64,000 nt of DNA from Microthrixaceae bacterium (GTDB taxonomy: Bacteria > Actinomycetota > Acidimicrobiia > Acidimicrobiales > Microtrichaceae), in contig JAMLGM010000001.1 in assembly GCA_023957975.1 (NCBI GenBank), positions 124,001 through 188,000 of the forward strand. The letters are read 5' to 3'. A program made the translations under genes and the position numbers. Shown here piece after piece: positions 34,086 to 42,947 of the stretch. Numbering within the stretch: the first letter of the stretch is position 1; each line of letters opens with the position of its first letter. The notes beneath the pieces were generated by a model. It searched no databases and was not told the DNA's origin. It saw only the letters and a program-made list of their open reading frames with translations.

Positions 34086-35342
34086 ATGCTGAAACGAACC
34101 CACCGAATCGGCGCCGTCGCACTCAGCGCCGCGATGATGTTCATGGCCGCCTGCTCGGAATCGGTCGATGACACCGCATCATCGAACACGACCGCCAAGA
34201 ACGACTCGACCGAGTCCACAGCGCCGCAGACGCGCACCACACGCGGCATCACCGATACCTCGATCAAGGTCGGCGGCGTCCAGTACGGCGTGTACTTCGG
34301 CGACGCATCGGTCGGTGTCGAAGCCCGGATCAAGGAGGCCAACGACGCCGGCGGGGTCCACGGCCGCACCCTCGAGTTCATCGGGGCCCAGGAGAACAAC
34401 AACGACGCGACCAAAGACCTCGACCTGGTTCGCGCCCTCGTCGAACAAGACGAGGTCTTCGCGCTGTTGCCGGTGATGGCCGGAACGTTCGGGGCCACCG
34501 ACTACATCGTCGACAACAACATCCCGACCTTCGGTTACGGCATCACGCCGGCGTTCTGCAACAACGAGATCGCCTTCGGTGTCACCGGATGTGTCACCAA
34601 CCCGGACCTCACGGTCGGATCCAATGCGCTCGGCACCGTGCTGGCCGACTACTTCGACGGAGACACCAACAAGACGATCGCGTTCATCGGTGAGGACAAC
34701 GATGCCGGGCGCGGCGGTCTGGCCCTGCTGGGCGCGTCGGTCGAGGACAAGGGATTCGAAATCGTCTATTCCGAGCCGGCGATGCCCGCACCGCCGGAAC
34801 AGGTGGGTGACGTGAGCCCGTTCGTGTCAGCGTTGCTCGCCGAAGACCCCGACGTGATCTACCTGCAGGCGACCCTGTCCGGAACGAAGATCGCCGATGC
34901 GCTGCAACAGGCCGATTACGACGGTGTCATCATCTCGCCGTCGTTCAGCCCGCTGCTGCTCGGTCAACCCGGATATGAGGGCATTCTGATCAACACCCAG
35001 GTCGGCGTCGATCCGGAAATCGAAGGGCTCGCACACCTGCTCGAATCGGTGCACGCCATCAAGCCGGATCAGCAGCTGAGCCTGGCGCTGATCACCGGAT
35101 ACCTCGCTGCCGACATGTTCATCAAGGGTCTCGAGGAAACGGGTGAGGACCTGACGGTCGAGAACTTCCTGGCAACCATGAACGATGGGTTCACGTATTC
35201 AGTCGACGGTGTGGTCGGCGAGTCGACCTGGCCGGACAACCACTCCAAGCCGGTTCCATGCAGCGTCTTGACCAAGACCGAAAACGCCCAGTTCGTGCCG
35301 TTCCAAGCACTGCAGTGCGGCACCAACATCGACGTGAAGTGA
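34086..35342 (+). CDS. ABC transporter substrate-binding lipoprotein (LivJ/K type)
   Basis: Extracellular ligand-binding protein of 418 residues. The signal peptide ends in a lipobox MFMAAC (Cys22), followed by a Ser/Thr-rich linker. The type I periplasmic-binding fold (Peripla_BP_6) starts at GITDTSIKVGGVQYG and includes ARIKEANDAGGVHGRTLEFIG (read in parts). The ATG at 34086 is the first codon that gives a signal peptide. It lies between livG and the fused permease gene, so all form one transport operon. Confidence 0.88.
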   Translation: MLKRTHRIGAVALSAAMMFMAACSESVDDTASSNTTAKNDSTESTAPQTRTTRGITDTSIKVGGVQYGVYFGDASVGVEARIKEANDAGGVHGRTLEFIGAQENNNDATKDLDLVRALVEQDEVFALLPVMAGTFGATDYIVDNNIPTFGYGITPAFCNNEIAFGVTGCVTNPDLTVGSNALGTVLADYFDGDTNKTIAFIGEDNDAGRGGLALLGASVEDKGFEIVYSEPAMPAPPEQVGDVSPFVSALLAEDPDVIYLQATLSGTKIADALQQADYDGVIISPSFSPLLLGQPGYEGILINTQVGVDPEIEGLAHLLESVHAIKPDQQLSLALITGYLAADMFIKGLEETGEDLTVENFLATMNDGFTYSVDGVVGESTWPDNHSKPVPCSVLTKTENAQFVPFQALQCGTNIDVK

Positions 35343-35385
35343 CCGTGATGCCCGACGACCCCACCCGCCGCCACAAGGGGGCGAC

Positions 35386-38235
35386 GTGATCCAATTCTGG
35401 AGCCTCGTCATCGCCGGCGCCGTTTCCGGCGGCCTCTATGCCGTCATGGCATCGGGCTTGGTGTTGACCTATCAGGCGTCGGGCATCTTCAACGTAGGGC
35501 AGGGGGCGGTGGCCTTCGCCACCGCCCTCACCTACTTCCAACTGCATCAGCCGACCGAGGCGGGTGGCCTCGGCTGGCCGATCCTTCCCGCGGCGATCGT
35601 GTCGATCCTGATCGTCGCACCGCTGCTGGGCGTCGCGCTCGATTCGCTCATCTTTCGGCGTCTATCCGCTGCTCCCGAGGCCGCCCGGCTCGTCGGCACG
35701 GTCGGCATTCTGATCGCCCTGCCGGCGGCAGCGTTGTGGCTCATCGACGTCATCAACACCATCGTCGGCTCCGACATGGCCAACGTCGCCGGCGATGCCG
35801 GGATCGCCCCGCCCGGCATCGGACCGACTCCGGCTCGCACCTGGTCGCTCACCCGCGGGGTCGCCATCAACTCCGACCAACTCGCGGTCCTCATCCTGGC
35901 CGCCCTGGCGGCCGGCGGTCTGTGGTTCCTGTTGCGCCACACCCGATTCGGCCTCGAGACCCGCGCCGCGGTTGACCGGCCGACACTGGCCCGACTCCGC
36001 GGCATCGACACCGACCGCTCATCGCGAATCGTCTGGGCACTCAGCACCCTGCTCGCCGGTTGCGCGGGGGTGTTGATCGCCCCGTTGTTCGACCTGTCAC
36101 AACACACGTTCCACACGATCGTGTTCATCTCGTTCACCGCAGCGGTGGCGGCGAGGCTGACCTCGGTCCCGTGGGCCTTCGTCGCCGGTATCGCCCTCGG
36201 CATCATCCAGAACCTCGTCTATGGCTACGCCCCGGCGGCTCTCACGTCGATCTCCGGATTCCGATCCTCGGTGCCATTCCTGTTGATGTTCGTGCTGTTG
36301 TTCTTCGTGCAGGGCCGCGGCCGGGAGGCCGGATCGGTTGCCGAGGAAGCACCTCGACCCGACCCGCGCGACGACCTCTCGCCGTGGCGCCGCCGACTCC
36401 CCTGGATCATCGCCGGCGTTCTGTTCACCTTCTACACGGTCGCGATCGCCACCCCGTACTGGACCGGGATCCTCACCCGAGGGCTGGTGTTCGCCCTCAT
36501 CTTCTTGTCGTTCGTCGTCGTCACCGGCATCGGCGGCATGATCAACCTGGCCCAAGCCACCTTCGTCACCGTCGGCGGCTTCACCGTCGGGTTCCTGGTC
36601 AACCACCAGTGGCCATCCACCGTGCCAGTGCTGATGGACAACGGGCGCATCGTGTTCTGGGTTGCGGTCATCCTCGCCGTCGTCGTGACGGCCGCTGTCG
36701 GCATCCTCGTCGCCCTGCCGTCCATTCGACTCGGCGGCTTGACGTTGGCCCTTGCGACACTCGCACTCGCCTTCGTCGGCGACCGTCTTGTCTTCCAACT
36801 CGAAGGTGTTCGCAACGGTTCGCGAGGCTGGTCGGTGCGCAAGCCGGTCTACGGCCCGATCGACCTCAACGACGACAACACCCTGTTCCTCGTCGTACTG
36901 GTCATGGTCCTGGCCGTCGTCGGGCTCATCGGCAACCTTCAGCGTTCCGCGACCGGGCGCACGTTGTTGGCGATTCGATCCTCTGCGGTTGCCGCCGCAA
37001 CCTCGGGCGTCGCGCCCATGCGGGCAAAGCTCATGCTCTTCGGGTTGTCGGCCGGACTCGCCGGATTCGCCGGAGCGTGGTTCGCCCTGGTCAACAGCCC
37101 GATGACCAACCTCAGCGCGCCGCCGCTGCTCGGCATGATCTGGCTTGCCGTCGCCGTCACCTTCGGTATCCGTCGCCCCGGCGGAGCCGTGATCGCCGGC
37201 ATCGTGTACGCAGCGCTGCCGGTCGTACTCGCCGGCATCGGCGGGCGATGGACCGGCGCACCCTGGTCGTCGATTCCCGAGTCGGTACGTCACCTCATCG
37301 CCAACCCCGAACTCGCCGCGCTGATGTTCGGCCTCGGAGCCATCAGCCTGGCCCGCGAACCCGACGGCGCGCTCGCCGAGGTCGCCACCGCGATGCGTGA
37401 ACGCCGACGCAGTCGGGCGGAGCGAGCGGCACCCTCACCGGGCGCTGACTCACAAGCCGCGACAACCGAGACAGCACGCGACGCAACGGAGACTGCACAG
37501 AAGGCTGCGAGTGGCGAGCCCGACCCGCGTTTGGCAGTCCAGGCCGACGACGCCGTCCTCGTCGTACGCAACGTCCATGCCGGATACGGCGATGTCGCAG
37601 TGCTGCACGGCGTTGACCTGGCGCTACGCCCAGGCTCAGTCGTCGCCGTGCTCGGACCAAACGGGGCCGGCAAGTCCACCCTGTGCGGGGTGATGAGTGG
37701 CACCGTCGCCGCGAGTTCGGGCAGCGTTGATTTCGACGGTGCTGACGTCACAGCTCAGGCTCCCCATCACCGCTCGGGTGCCGGGCTCGTGCTGGCTCCG
37801 GAAGCCCGCGGCGTGTTTCCCGGCCTCAGCGTCGACGACAACCTCGCCATCCGGTTGCGTACCGACGAGCAACGGCTCGCGGCAAAGCAGCGATTCCCCA
37901 TCCTTGCTGAGCGTCACCGACAACTCGCCGGACTGTTGTCGGGCGGCGAGCAACAACAGTTGGCAATGGCCGTCGCGCTTGCGAATCCGCCGAAGGTGTT
38001 CATCGCCGACGAACCGGCGCTCGGACTCTCGCCCAAGGCATCACAGATCGTCTTCGACGCACTCGCAGAGCTTCGCGACCTCGGAACGGCGCTGGTCCTC
38101 GTCGAGGAGCAGGCCGGAGGAGCGCTGCGGCTGGCCGATCAGGTCGTGTTGATGGAACTTGGCCGGGTGGCGTGGCACGGTCCGGCCGACGAGGTGGACA
38201 TCGGAAAGCTCGGCGCCTCCTACCTCGGCGCCTGA
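35386..38235 (+). CDS. Fused LivH-LivM-LivF ABC transporter protein
   Basis: 949-residue fusion of three subunits normally encoded separately. Residues ~1-310 are a LivH permease (SGGLYAVMASGLVLTYQASGIFN in parts, then FGLETRAAVDRP). Residues ~345-670 are a LivM permease (GGMINLAQATFVTVGGFT, SVRKPVYGP). A charged Ala/Thr/Glu-rich linker of about 60 residues leads to a LivF ATPase from ~725: Walker A GPNGAGKST, signature LLSGGEQQQLAMA and Walker B VFIADEPALGLS. The GTG at 35386 has a GGGGGCG Shine-Dalgarno. With LivG and the lipoprotein this makes a complete importer. Confidence 0.9.
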   Translation: MIQFWSLVIAGAVSGGLYAVMASGLVLTYQASGIFNVGQGAVAFATALTYFQLHQPTEAGGLGWPILPAAIVSILIVAPLLGVALDSLIFRRLSAAPEAARLVGTVGILIALPAAALWLIDVINTIVGSDMANVAGDAGIAPPGIGPTPARTWSLTRGVAINSDQLAVLILAALAAGGLWFLLRHTRFGLETRAAVDRPTLARLRGIDTDRSSRIVWALSTLLAGCAGVLIAPLFDLSQHTFHTIVFISFTAAVAARLTSVPWAFVAGIALGIIQNLVYGYAPAALTSISGFRSSVPFLLMFVLLFFVQGRGREAGSVAEEAPRPDPRDDLSPWRRRLPWIIAGVLFTFYTVAIATPYWTGILTRGLVFALIFLSFVVVTGIGGMINLAQATFVTVGGFTVGFLVNHQWPSTVPVLMDNGRIVFWVAVILAVVVTAAVGILVALPSIRLGGLTLALATLALAFVGDRLVFQLEGVRNGSRGWSVRKPVYGPIDLNDDNTLFLVVLVMVLAVVGLIGNLQRSATGRTLLAIRSSAVAAATSGVAPMRAKLMLFGLSAGLAGFAGAWFALVNSPMTNLSAPPLLGMIWLAVAVTFGIRRPGGAVIAGIVYAALPVVLAGIGGRWTGAPWSSIPESVRHLIANPELAALMFGLGAISLAREPDGALAEVATAMRERRRSRAERAAPSPGADSQAATTETARDATETAQKAASGEPDPRLAVQADDAVLVVRNVHAGYGDVAVLHGVDLALRPGSVVAVLGPNGAGKSTLCGVMSGTVAASSGSVDFDGADVTAQAPHHRSGAGLVLAPEARGVFPGLSVDDNLAIRLRTDEQRLAAKQRFPILAERHRQLAGLLSGGEQQQLAMAVALANPPKVFIADEPALGLSPKASQIVFDALAELRDLGTALVLVEEQAGGALRLADQVVLMELGRVAWHGPADEVDIGKLGASYLGA

Positions 38236-38289
38236 GCCTTCCACAGGATCCCACCCAAGCGGCCGCCGGGCGGTGTCGGTATGGCTCAT

Positions 38290-38468
38290 GGCCCCGTGTC
38301 ACCACAATGGCCCGGGCAAGGGGTATGCGGTGTGGCCGCCAGCACGGCCGAGTGGGCGGGTGAACCTCTGATGGGGACATGTGACTGATCGTCGTTTCGT
38401 AAGGTGGATGACGGTGAACGCGCCGCGGACAGCCTTCCTTCCCGCAACCCGAATGGAAGGAGCCACAG
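38290..38468 (+). other. Untranslated left-end region of an IS110-type element, possible bridge-RNA remnant
   Basis: This stretch separates the Liv fusion stop from the IS110-type ORF. IS110-group elements carry a non-coding left end upstream of the transposase that encodes a bridge RNA. Two small hairpins are visible: GGCCG..CGGCC near 38331-38347 and CCTTCC..GGAAGG near 38435-38461. I could not identify guide loops or element ends, so the bridge-RNA reading is an inference from the family's known layout. Confidence 0.3.
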
Positions 38469-38971
38469 TGAGCACACCAGAGGACGTCGATGTCTGGATC
38501 CGACTCGATGTCGGTAAGGAAAGACGCTTCCGCGAGGACGGCGAATCGCTGTTTGCAGGGTCAGTCACAAACGATCAGGCCAACTTCATCGCTGTGATCA
38601 ACGAGCCCAGAGCACGGCGTTGCGGGGTTGCGGGGTTGGTGATCGACCAGCCGGGTCGGATCGCGCAACTCCCAATCGCGGTGGCGAACCGGCATCATCC
38701 TCGCCATACCCGCAACATCGAGCCCTACCGGGCGCCTGCGACACCGCCAGCAACGAGACCGCCCCGATCGCTGCCTGAACCCCTCGACAACAACTGGGAC
38801 ACCCCAGTCCCTGACAATGCCGGACGACTTCTCGACACGCTCAGGACGATCCTTCCTGGCTCAGATTTTCCGACGCTGGAGAACTCCAAGGTACGTTCAG
38901 GAACCTTCTGCGACGGCCATCACCAACTCGTGTCGGCAGGCTCGAAGTTGCTCCAGTCGCTCAATCGCTAG
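38469..38971 (+). pseudogene. IS110-family transposase, N-terminal remnant
   Basis: The GTG at 38469, with GGAAGGAG upstream, starts a sequence typical of the IS110 DEDD transposase N-terminus. It has VDVWIRLDVGKE with the first catalytic Asp (residue 14), LFAGSVTNDQA, and GLVIDQPGRIAQLPIAVANRH. After about 75 residues (~38695) the similarity stops and the frame runs on to 38971 as an unrelated Pro/Arg-rich tail. The RNase H-like core is incomplete and the C-terminal Ser domain is absent, so it cannot be active. It marks the edge of a foreign segment. Confidence 0.75.
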
Positions 38972-39580
38972 TACCCGTTCACTCATGTTGACAATCGAGT
39001 CTCGAAACATAGCTCCGACTACGTATCCGATAATCCCGATCTCTCCGGAGCATTCCAACAGCCCCCGAGCGACTGCGGATTCGAACGCCAAGTCACCTGA
39101 CAGGCACCCAGCAATGGTGTCCAAGTCGCAGGCCAGCGTCAGATCGGGACCTTGGACATGAGCCGAATAGTCCACACGGCAGACCAGTCCGCTAGCGATC
39201 TCGACTACAATTTCTACGATCTCGCCCGGTCCAACGTCGACCTTCAGCAGAACTATCGCTGTGGATGCCGGAGCACAGTAGCTGCCTCTCAGCAGTCCTA
39301 GGCCCAAAGGATCTTGGGCTCCTATGCTCTCGACACCGTCAGATGCTAGCGACGAGAGACTGCTCCATGCCTTCTGCGCGGTGGCCCAGACTAAGGCGAC
39401 GCTACTAAAGTCGCTCGCAACGACGGAGATGTCCATCGCTGGCTTGCCACAACTCGCAACAAGCTTCGGCCGACCGGTCGCAGCGAGCCGAAACCTAATC
39501 GTCGTCACCTCTTCGCCATGAGGCGCAACCAACCGAATTGAAGCGTACCACACAGGCCCGACTTCGGGATGATCTGTCAC
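38897..39580 (-). CDS. SCP2-like domain protein, last gene of a four-gene foreign operon
   Basis: 227-residue protein without signal peptide. The C-terminal region (DLDTIAGCLSGDLAFESAVARG, then LLECSGEIGIIG) follows the pattern of SCP2 sterol-carrier-like domains (L..ltG.ld...A..G.l...Gd). The N-terminal 120 residues are not recognised. It starts 3 bp after the beta-lactamase-like gene and uses more A/T-ending codons than the core genome. Its 3' end overlaps the tail of the IS110 remnant ORF. A lipid or hydrophobic ligand is possible. Confidence 0.5.
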   Translation of the reverse strand: MTDHPEVGPVWYASIRLVAPHGEEVTTIRFRLAATGRPKLVASCGKPAMDISVVASDFSSVALVWATAQKAWSSLSSLASDGVESIGAQDPLGLGLLRGSYCAPASTAIVLLKVDVGPGEIVEIVVEIASGLVCRVDYSAHVQGPDLTLACDLDTIAGCLSGDLAFESAVARGLLECSGEIGIIGYVVGAMFRDSIVNMSERVLAIERLEQLRACRHELVMAVAEGS

Positions 39581-39583
39581 GGG

Positions 39584-40687
39584 TCAGCCGCCGCCGATTG
39601 GGAGGTCAACGACCTCGTCCAAAACCGCACTGGCGAACTCGCCGACCAGCTCCCTATACGCGCGTTGGTCGGTGATTAGATTGTTTATTACTACGGCGAT
39701 AACTACTTCTGCATCTGGGAGAATAAGAGCGAAACAGGTTGAACCACTTCCCGTATGTCCAAATGACCTCACGTGATGCAGGCCCATCCGAATCTGACCG
39801 ACCGGATCCTTCATCATGCCATCAACGAACGACACTGGTCGCCGAAGGACAGGGTCGTATTCAGTCACCCGAGCGGTGCTTCCGATAGTTCGAAGCGTCA
39901 CGCTACCTGGCCGTTCCTGATTCCGCCCTGAAAGGCGATCGCAGATAACCGCGTAGAGCCGAAGGGCGTCAGCAGCGCTGCCCTCGCAACCCGATGCCAG
40001 CATCTCCCCGTTCGGACGATCCAACTCTGAGAGCGCTGGTATCCATCGGTGTGGAAGCCCCCACACGCAGACACCCCTGCGCGTCATCTGAGATTTCGAT
40101 TCTCTCTTCAGCTCGTGAGCACCCGAAGAACTATTCCACAATCGGTGAGCTCCGAGCACCTCCCAGGCGTCGCCGTCGGCGACAGAGCGAAGGACACACT
40201 CCAGCAGGTACCATCCGACGAACTCGGAGTAACCTTGTGAGTCGCTCCTTACGAGGTGGCCCAATCTGACTAACGACGCGAATTCCCTCCGTGTGTCTTG
40301 ATCAGCCAAGCGCCACTGCAGAAGCGAAGGTGTCCGATACGGGTGGCCGTGGTTGAGCAATTCACCTACCGTCACTTCTCCCAGTTCCAACCCCACCGTG
40401 ATACCGAGTTCGGCGAGCGTCGTTGACCGATCCAACATCCCATCATCGATGCACACAATGACCGCCAGTGCTATTGCGGGCTTGAGAAGGCAATGCAGCT
40501 GATGCACCGCTTCGTGCGTCATTGGCGAGCCGTCGTGCAACGAACCACCAGCCTTCTGCCAGACGTCGCCACTGTTGGATACTGCAACCTGGTATCCAGG
40601 AATCAACCCCGCGTTCACGAGTTGCTCCCCGAACTTGAAGTAATGGTCGCCGAGATCCAAGCTCGCCCGACGGCGCCGCTCATTCAT
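39584..40687 (-). CDS. Beta-lactamase-fold protein with Cys in place of the nucleophilic Ser
   Basis: 367-residue protein of the serine beta-lactamase/esterase fold. The SxxK position reads C66-L-L-K69 (LHCLLKPAIALAV). The second motif YxN reads Tyr153-Ser-Glu (GYSEFVGWYLLE), and the third is HTG at 311-313 (SFGHTGSGS). Thus Lys, Tyr and the HTG are kept while the nucleophile is Cys. There is no signal peptide. The ATG overlaps the stop of the secreted phosphoesterase gene (ATGA). It could be a Cys-dependent amide or ester hydrolase or a non-catalytic binding protein. Confidence 0.65.
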   Translation of the reverse strand: MNERRRRASLDLGDHYFKFGEQLVNAGLIPGYQVAVSNSGDVWQKAGGSLHDGSPMTHEAVHQLHCLLKPAIALAVIVCIDDGMLDRSTTLAELGITVGLELGEVTVGELLNHGHPYRTPSLLQWRLADQDTRREFASLVRLGHLVRSDSQGYSEFVGWYLLECVLRSVADGDAWEVLGAHRLWNSSSGAHELKRESKSQMTRRGVCVWGLPHRWIPALSELDRPNGEMLASGCEGSAADALRLYAVICDRLSGRNQERPGSVTLRTIGSTARVTEYDPVLRRPVSFVDGMMKDPVGQIRMGLHHVRSFGHTGSGSTCFALILPDAEVVIAVVINNLITDQRAYRELVGEFASAVLDEVVDLPIGGG

Positions 40688-41574
40688 TTCGGGATGAAAT
40701 GACCCTCAAGCAAGACGTGATCGGACTCGGAGGTCAACCAGCGCGTTCCAGACGAGCCAGAGGCCCACACGCTCGACACGACGCCGTAGTCAATCTTGCG
40801 AGTCAAGTTGGGGTTGGGAGTGACTTTCCACGTGTCCAACTTGTCCGGATCCGCAGCGATGCGGTTATTGTACGCAACGTTAGGCGGAGACATCTCCCCT
40901 GGTTCAATATTGAAATCGCCACCAAAATAGCGCCACGCAGCGGAAGTATTATTAAACCAATCGTCGGCCTTCCCTAGTGCATCATTCAACTGGGCGGCTG
41001 CATCAGCGTTATCGTTATTGGTTAGGTGGGTCGAGCAAGCAGCGATCGTGCCGAACAGATCCGAACGTTCGCACAGAACGCCCCTGTCCTCCCCCGCATC
41101 GGGCGATAGAAGCAACGAAAGCCGGCCACCAGTCGCCGATCCGTAGGAACCAACAGCGATACCGTACTGTTGGCAGTTTTGGGTAGTTGTGTCAGCCAAC
41201 CAGAAGAATTCCCATTGGTACTGAGGAAGAAAGGACTTCACTCGTCCGAACTGGGATGAGTTTTCATCGTTTGGGTTTCGACACACCTCTTGCAGGGAAA
41301 TGCCGATCGGCAGGTGGCCATTCTGCTCCATGAACCCTTTGTGGTTAATGACCCTGTTCGCAGGGGCGAGACCTCCCCCGTTCCCGAGACGTCCGTACAT
41401 ATTGTACTGAAAGTAGTGGTTCCGATTAGCATGAGCGCTTGCCTCACGCATGGGTATTAATAGCGACACTGCCACCGCGACCACCCAAATCGCCACTCCA
41501 GCGCCCAGCGCTCGAAGCCGCATTCTCAACGTCACCGTGGCGCGGCCAGGAATTTCCATCGCGTCGTTCATCAC
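40684..41574 (-). CDS. Secreted endonuclease/exonuclease/phosphatase-family protein
   Basis: DNase I-like fold, 296 residues. A long N-terminal membrane or signal segment (about residues 20-48, ending near SAHA) precedes the domain. The active site looks complete: Glu96 (SLQEVC), His183 (CSTHL), Asp220-x-Asn222 (GGDFNIEP), Asp262 (KIDYG) and Asp285-His286 (SDHVLLEG). Six or so cysteines could form disulphides outside the cell. The substrate may be DNA, RNA, a phosphoinositide or sphingomyelin. The stop overlaps the next gene and the start overlaps the lipoprotein stop. Confidence 0.8.
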   Translation of the reverse strand: MMNDAMEIPGRATVTLRMRLRALGAGVAIWVVAVAVSLLIPMREASAHANRNHYFQYNMYGRLGNGGGLAPANRVINHKGFMEQNGHLPIGISLQEVCRNPNDENSSQFGRVKSFLPQYQWEFFWLADTTTQNCQQYGIAVGSYGSATGGRLSLLLSPDAGEDRGVLCERSDLFGTIAACSTHLTNNDNADAAAQLNDALGKADDWFNNTSAAWRYFGGDFNIEPGEMSPPNVAYNNRIAADPDKLDTWKVTPNPNLTRKIDYGVVSSVWASGSSGTRWLTSESDHVLLEGHFIPK

Positions 41575-42755
41575 TTCACCTCCCGGATCGTAAACCCATC
41601 TGACGAGGCGACGAAGACCAGCGCTGCGTCCTGCGAAAGTGCAACTCGGCCGGTCTGAGCGACACCCCGCTTGACTTCGAATACGGAACCATCCCGCCCA
41701 GTGACTATCACCCGGCCCGTTGGGAGTTCTGGGGCAGCCCCGACTCCCTCATCGAAGTCCCCGGGAATACCAGCGCTAGCGATCGGGGCGACCAAGTCCG
41801 AGAATACCCCGCCTTGGGCGGCACTGTAGACGACGAGCTCATCATCCAAAACTGATTTCCTATACAGCGCTTTCCCCGAGACGAGACCGCTCAGGTCAAT
41901 TCTGTATTGAGTAACCGTGCCCCCCGAGCGACCAACTGTACTTAGTCCGCTGTCGTCACATGCTAAGGATGCAGCGGACCGTTGCACGCTCTCACCAATC
42001 GAAACGGACGTGGCCCGCCGATCATCCAAAAGCTCAATCGACGTGAGCGAGTCGTCGCCTTGTTGATTACCCTCAATCACCGCTGGCGCCGTGAGTACCC
42101 AGACCTTAGTTGGGGCTACACAATACGATGTTCGTGGAATATCGAACTTGTCGGAACTCTCGGCTTCGTTGGCCTTCGCTCGAATCTCGCTCGAGGAGTA
42201 AATAGGCGGTCTCCACTCAAGCTCTTGGACGTCGCCCGTCATAGAATTGACCAAGACGATTCTGCTGCCATGGTCACCGAGTACGCTGACGACTAGTTGC
42301 TCGCCAACTGCGCCAACTAGTTCTGCCTCACCCGAAGGGTCGAAAGCTGCTAATAGATCGGCGGTCTCACGTCCATTCGACACGGAAAGAATGTTGACTG
42401 TGCCGTCTTCACACGGCTTAGATTCTTCAAAGCAACCCGGCGCCAAGACATACCAGCCTTCGCCGTCCACTTCGATTGCGCTGGGTGCGTATTGATCGCT
42501 CACTGGCAAATCGAACGAAATCGTTGAGACATCGCCAGCCTCGTAGGCCAAAACTAGTCCAACCGTACGACTACCGGACTCGGCGCTCGCGAAAAAGGTC
42601 GTTTGCCCACCAAATGTCGAAAGCACACGATCGACCTTTGGAACACCCGCGAGTTCGGCAGATGGTGCTCCTTGTGCCCGTTCAGGCTCGACCGAGCCGC
42701 ACCCGGAAAGCAACACCGTCGCTGCGACGCAACTGATGAGACCTATGAATCTCAA
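41571..42755 (-). CDS. Lipoprotein with predicted beta-propeller-like repeats, first gene of foreign operon
   Basis: Extracellular lipoprotein of 394 residues. From the TTG at 42755 it has a short hydrophobic signal ending in the lipobox VLLSGC; GAGGGG lies 8 nt upstream. An in-frame ATG at 42803 gives a longer N-terminus. The mature part has recurring strands ending in charged turns (GRVIVTGRDGSVFEVKRG, VFVASSDGFTIREV), suggesting a propeller, though I do not recognise the family. It is coupled to the secreted phosphoesterase gene (ATGA). Confidence 0.6.
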   Translation of the reverse strand: MRFIGLISCVAATVLLSGCGSVEPERAQGAPSAELAGVPKVDRVLSTFGGQTTFFASAESGSRTVGLVLAYEAGDVSTISFDLPVSDQYAPSAIEVDGEGWYVLAPGCFEESKPCEDGTVNILSVSNGRETADLLAAFDPSGEAELVGAVGEQLVVSVLGDHGSRIVLVNSMTGDVQELEWRPPIYSSSEIRAKANEAESSDKFDIPRTSYCVAPTKVWVLTAPAVIEGNQQGDDSLTSIELLDDRRATSVSIGESVQRSAASLACDDSGLSTVGRSGGTVTQYRIDLSGLVSGKALYRKSVLDDELVVYSAAQGGVFSDLVAPIASAGIPGDFDEGVGAAPELPTGRVIVTGRDGSVFEVKRGVAQTGRVALSQDAALVFVASSDGFTIREVK

Positions 42756-42947
42756 GCGACTGTCCCCTCTATTCGATTTCGCCAGGACCCTAACGCAATC
42801 CATCAGCCCTGAGGGTGTCGTAGCGTCACCCGCCCTGTGCTTCTGTGGGTTTCGAACCGGTCTCGACAGTCGGGGTTATAGACACGCTGTGGCACCCATC
42901 TCAAGGCTTGCCAAATGAGTTCCCTTGGATACTGGGTTCGCGTTGGT

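Noticed and set aside
36097..37293. Long minus-strand open frame inside the Liv fusion gene
   Set aside because: It is antisense to conserved membrane and ATPase motifs, and its Asp/Gly/Arg-rich composition is that of a shadow frame.
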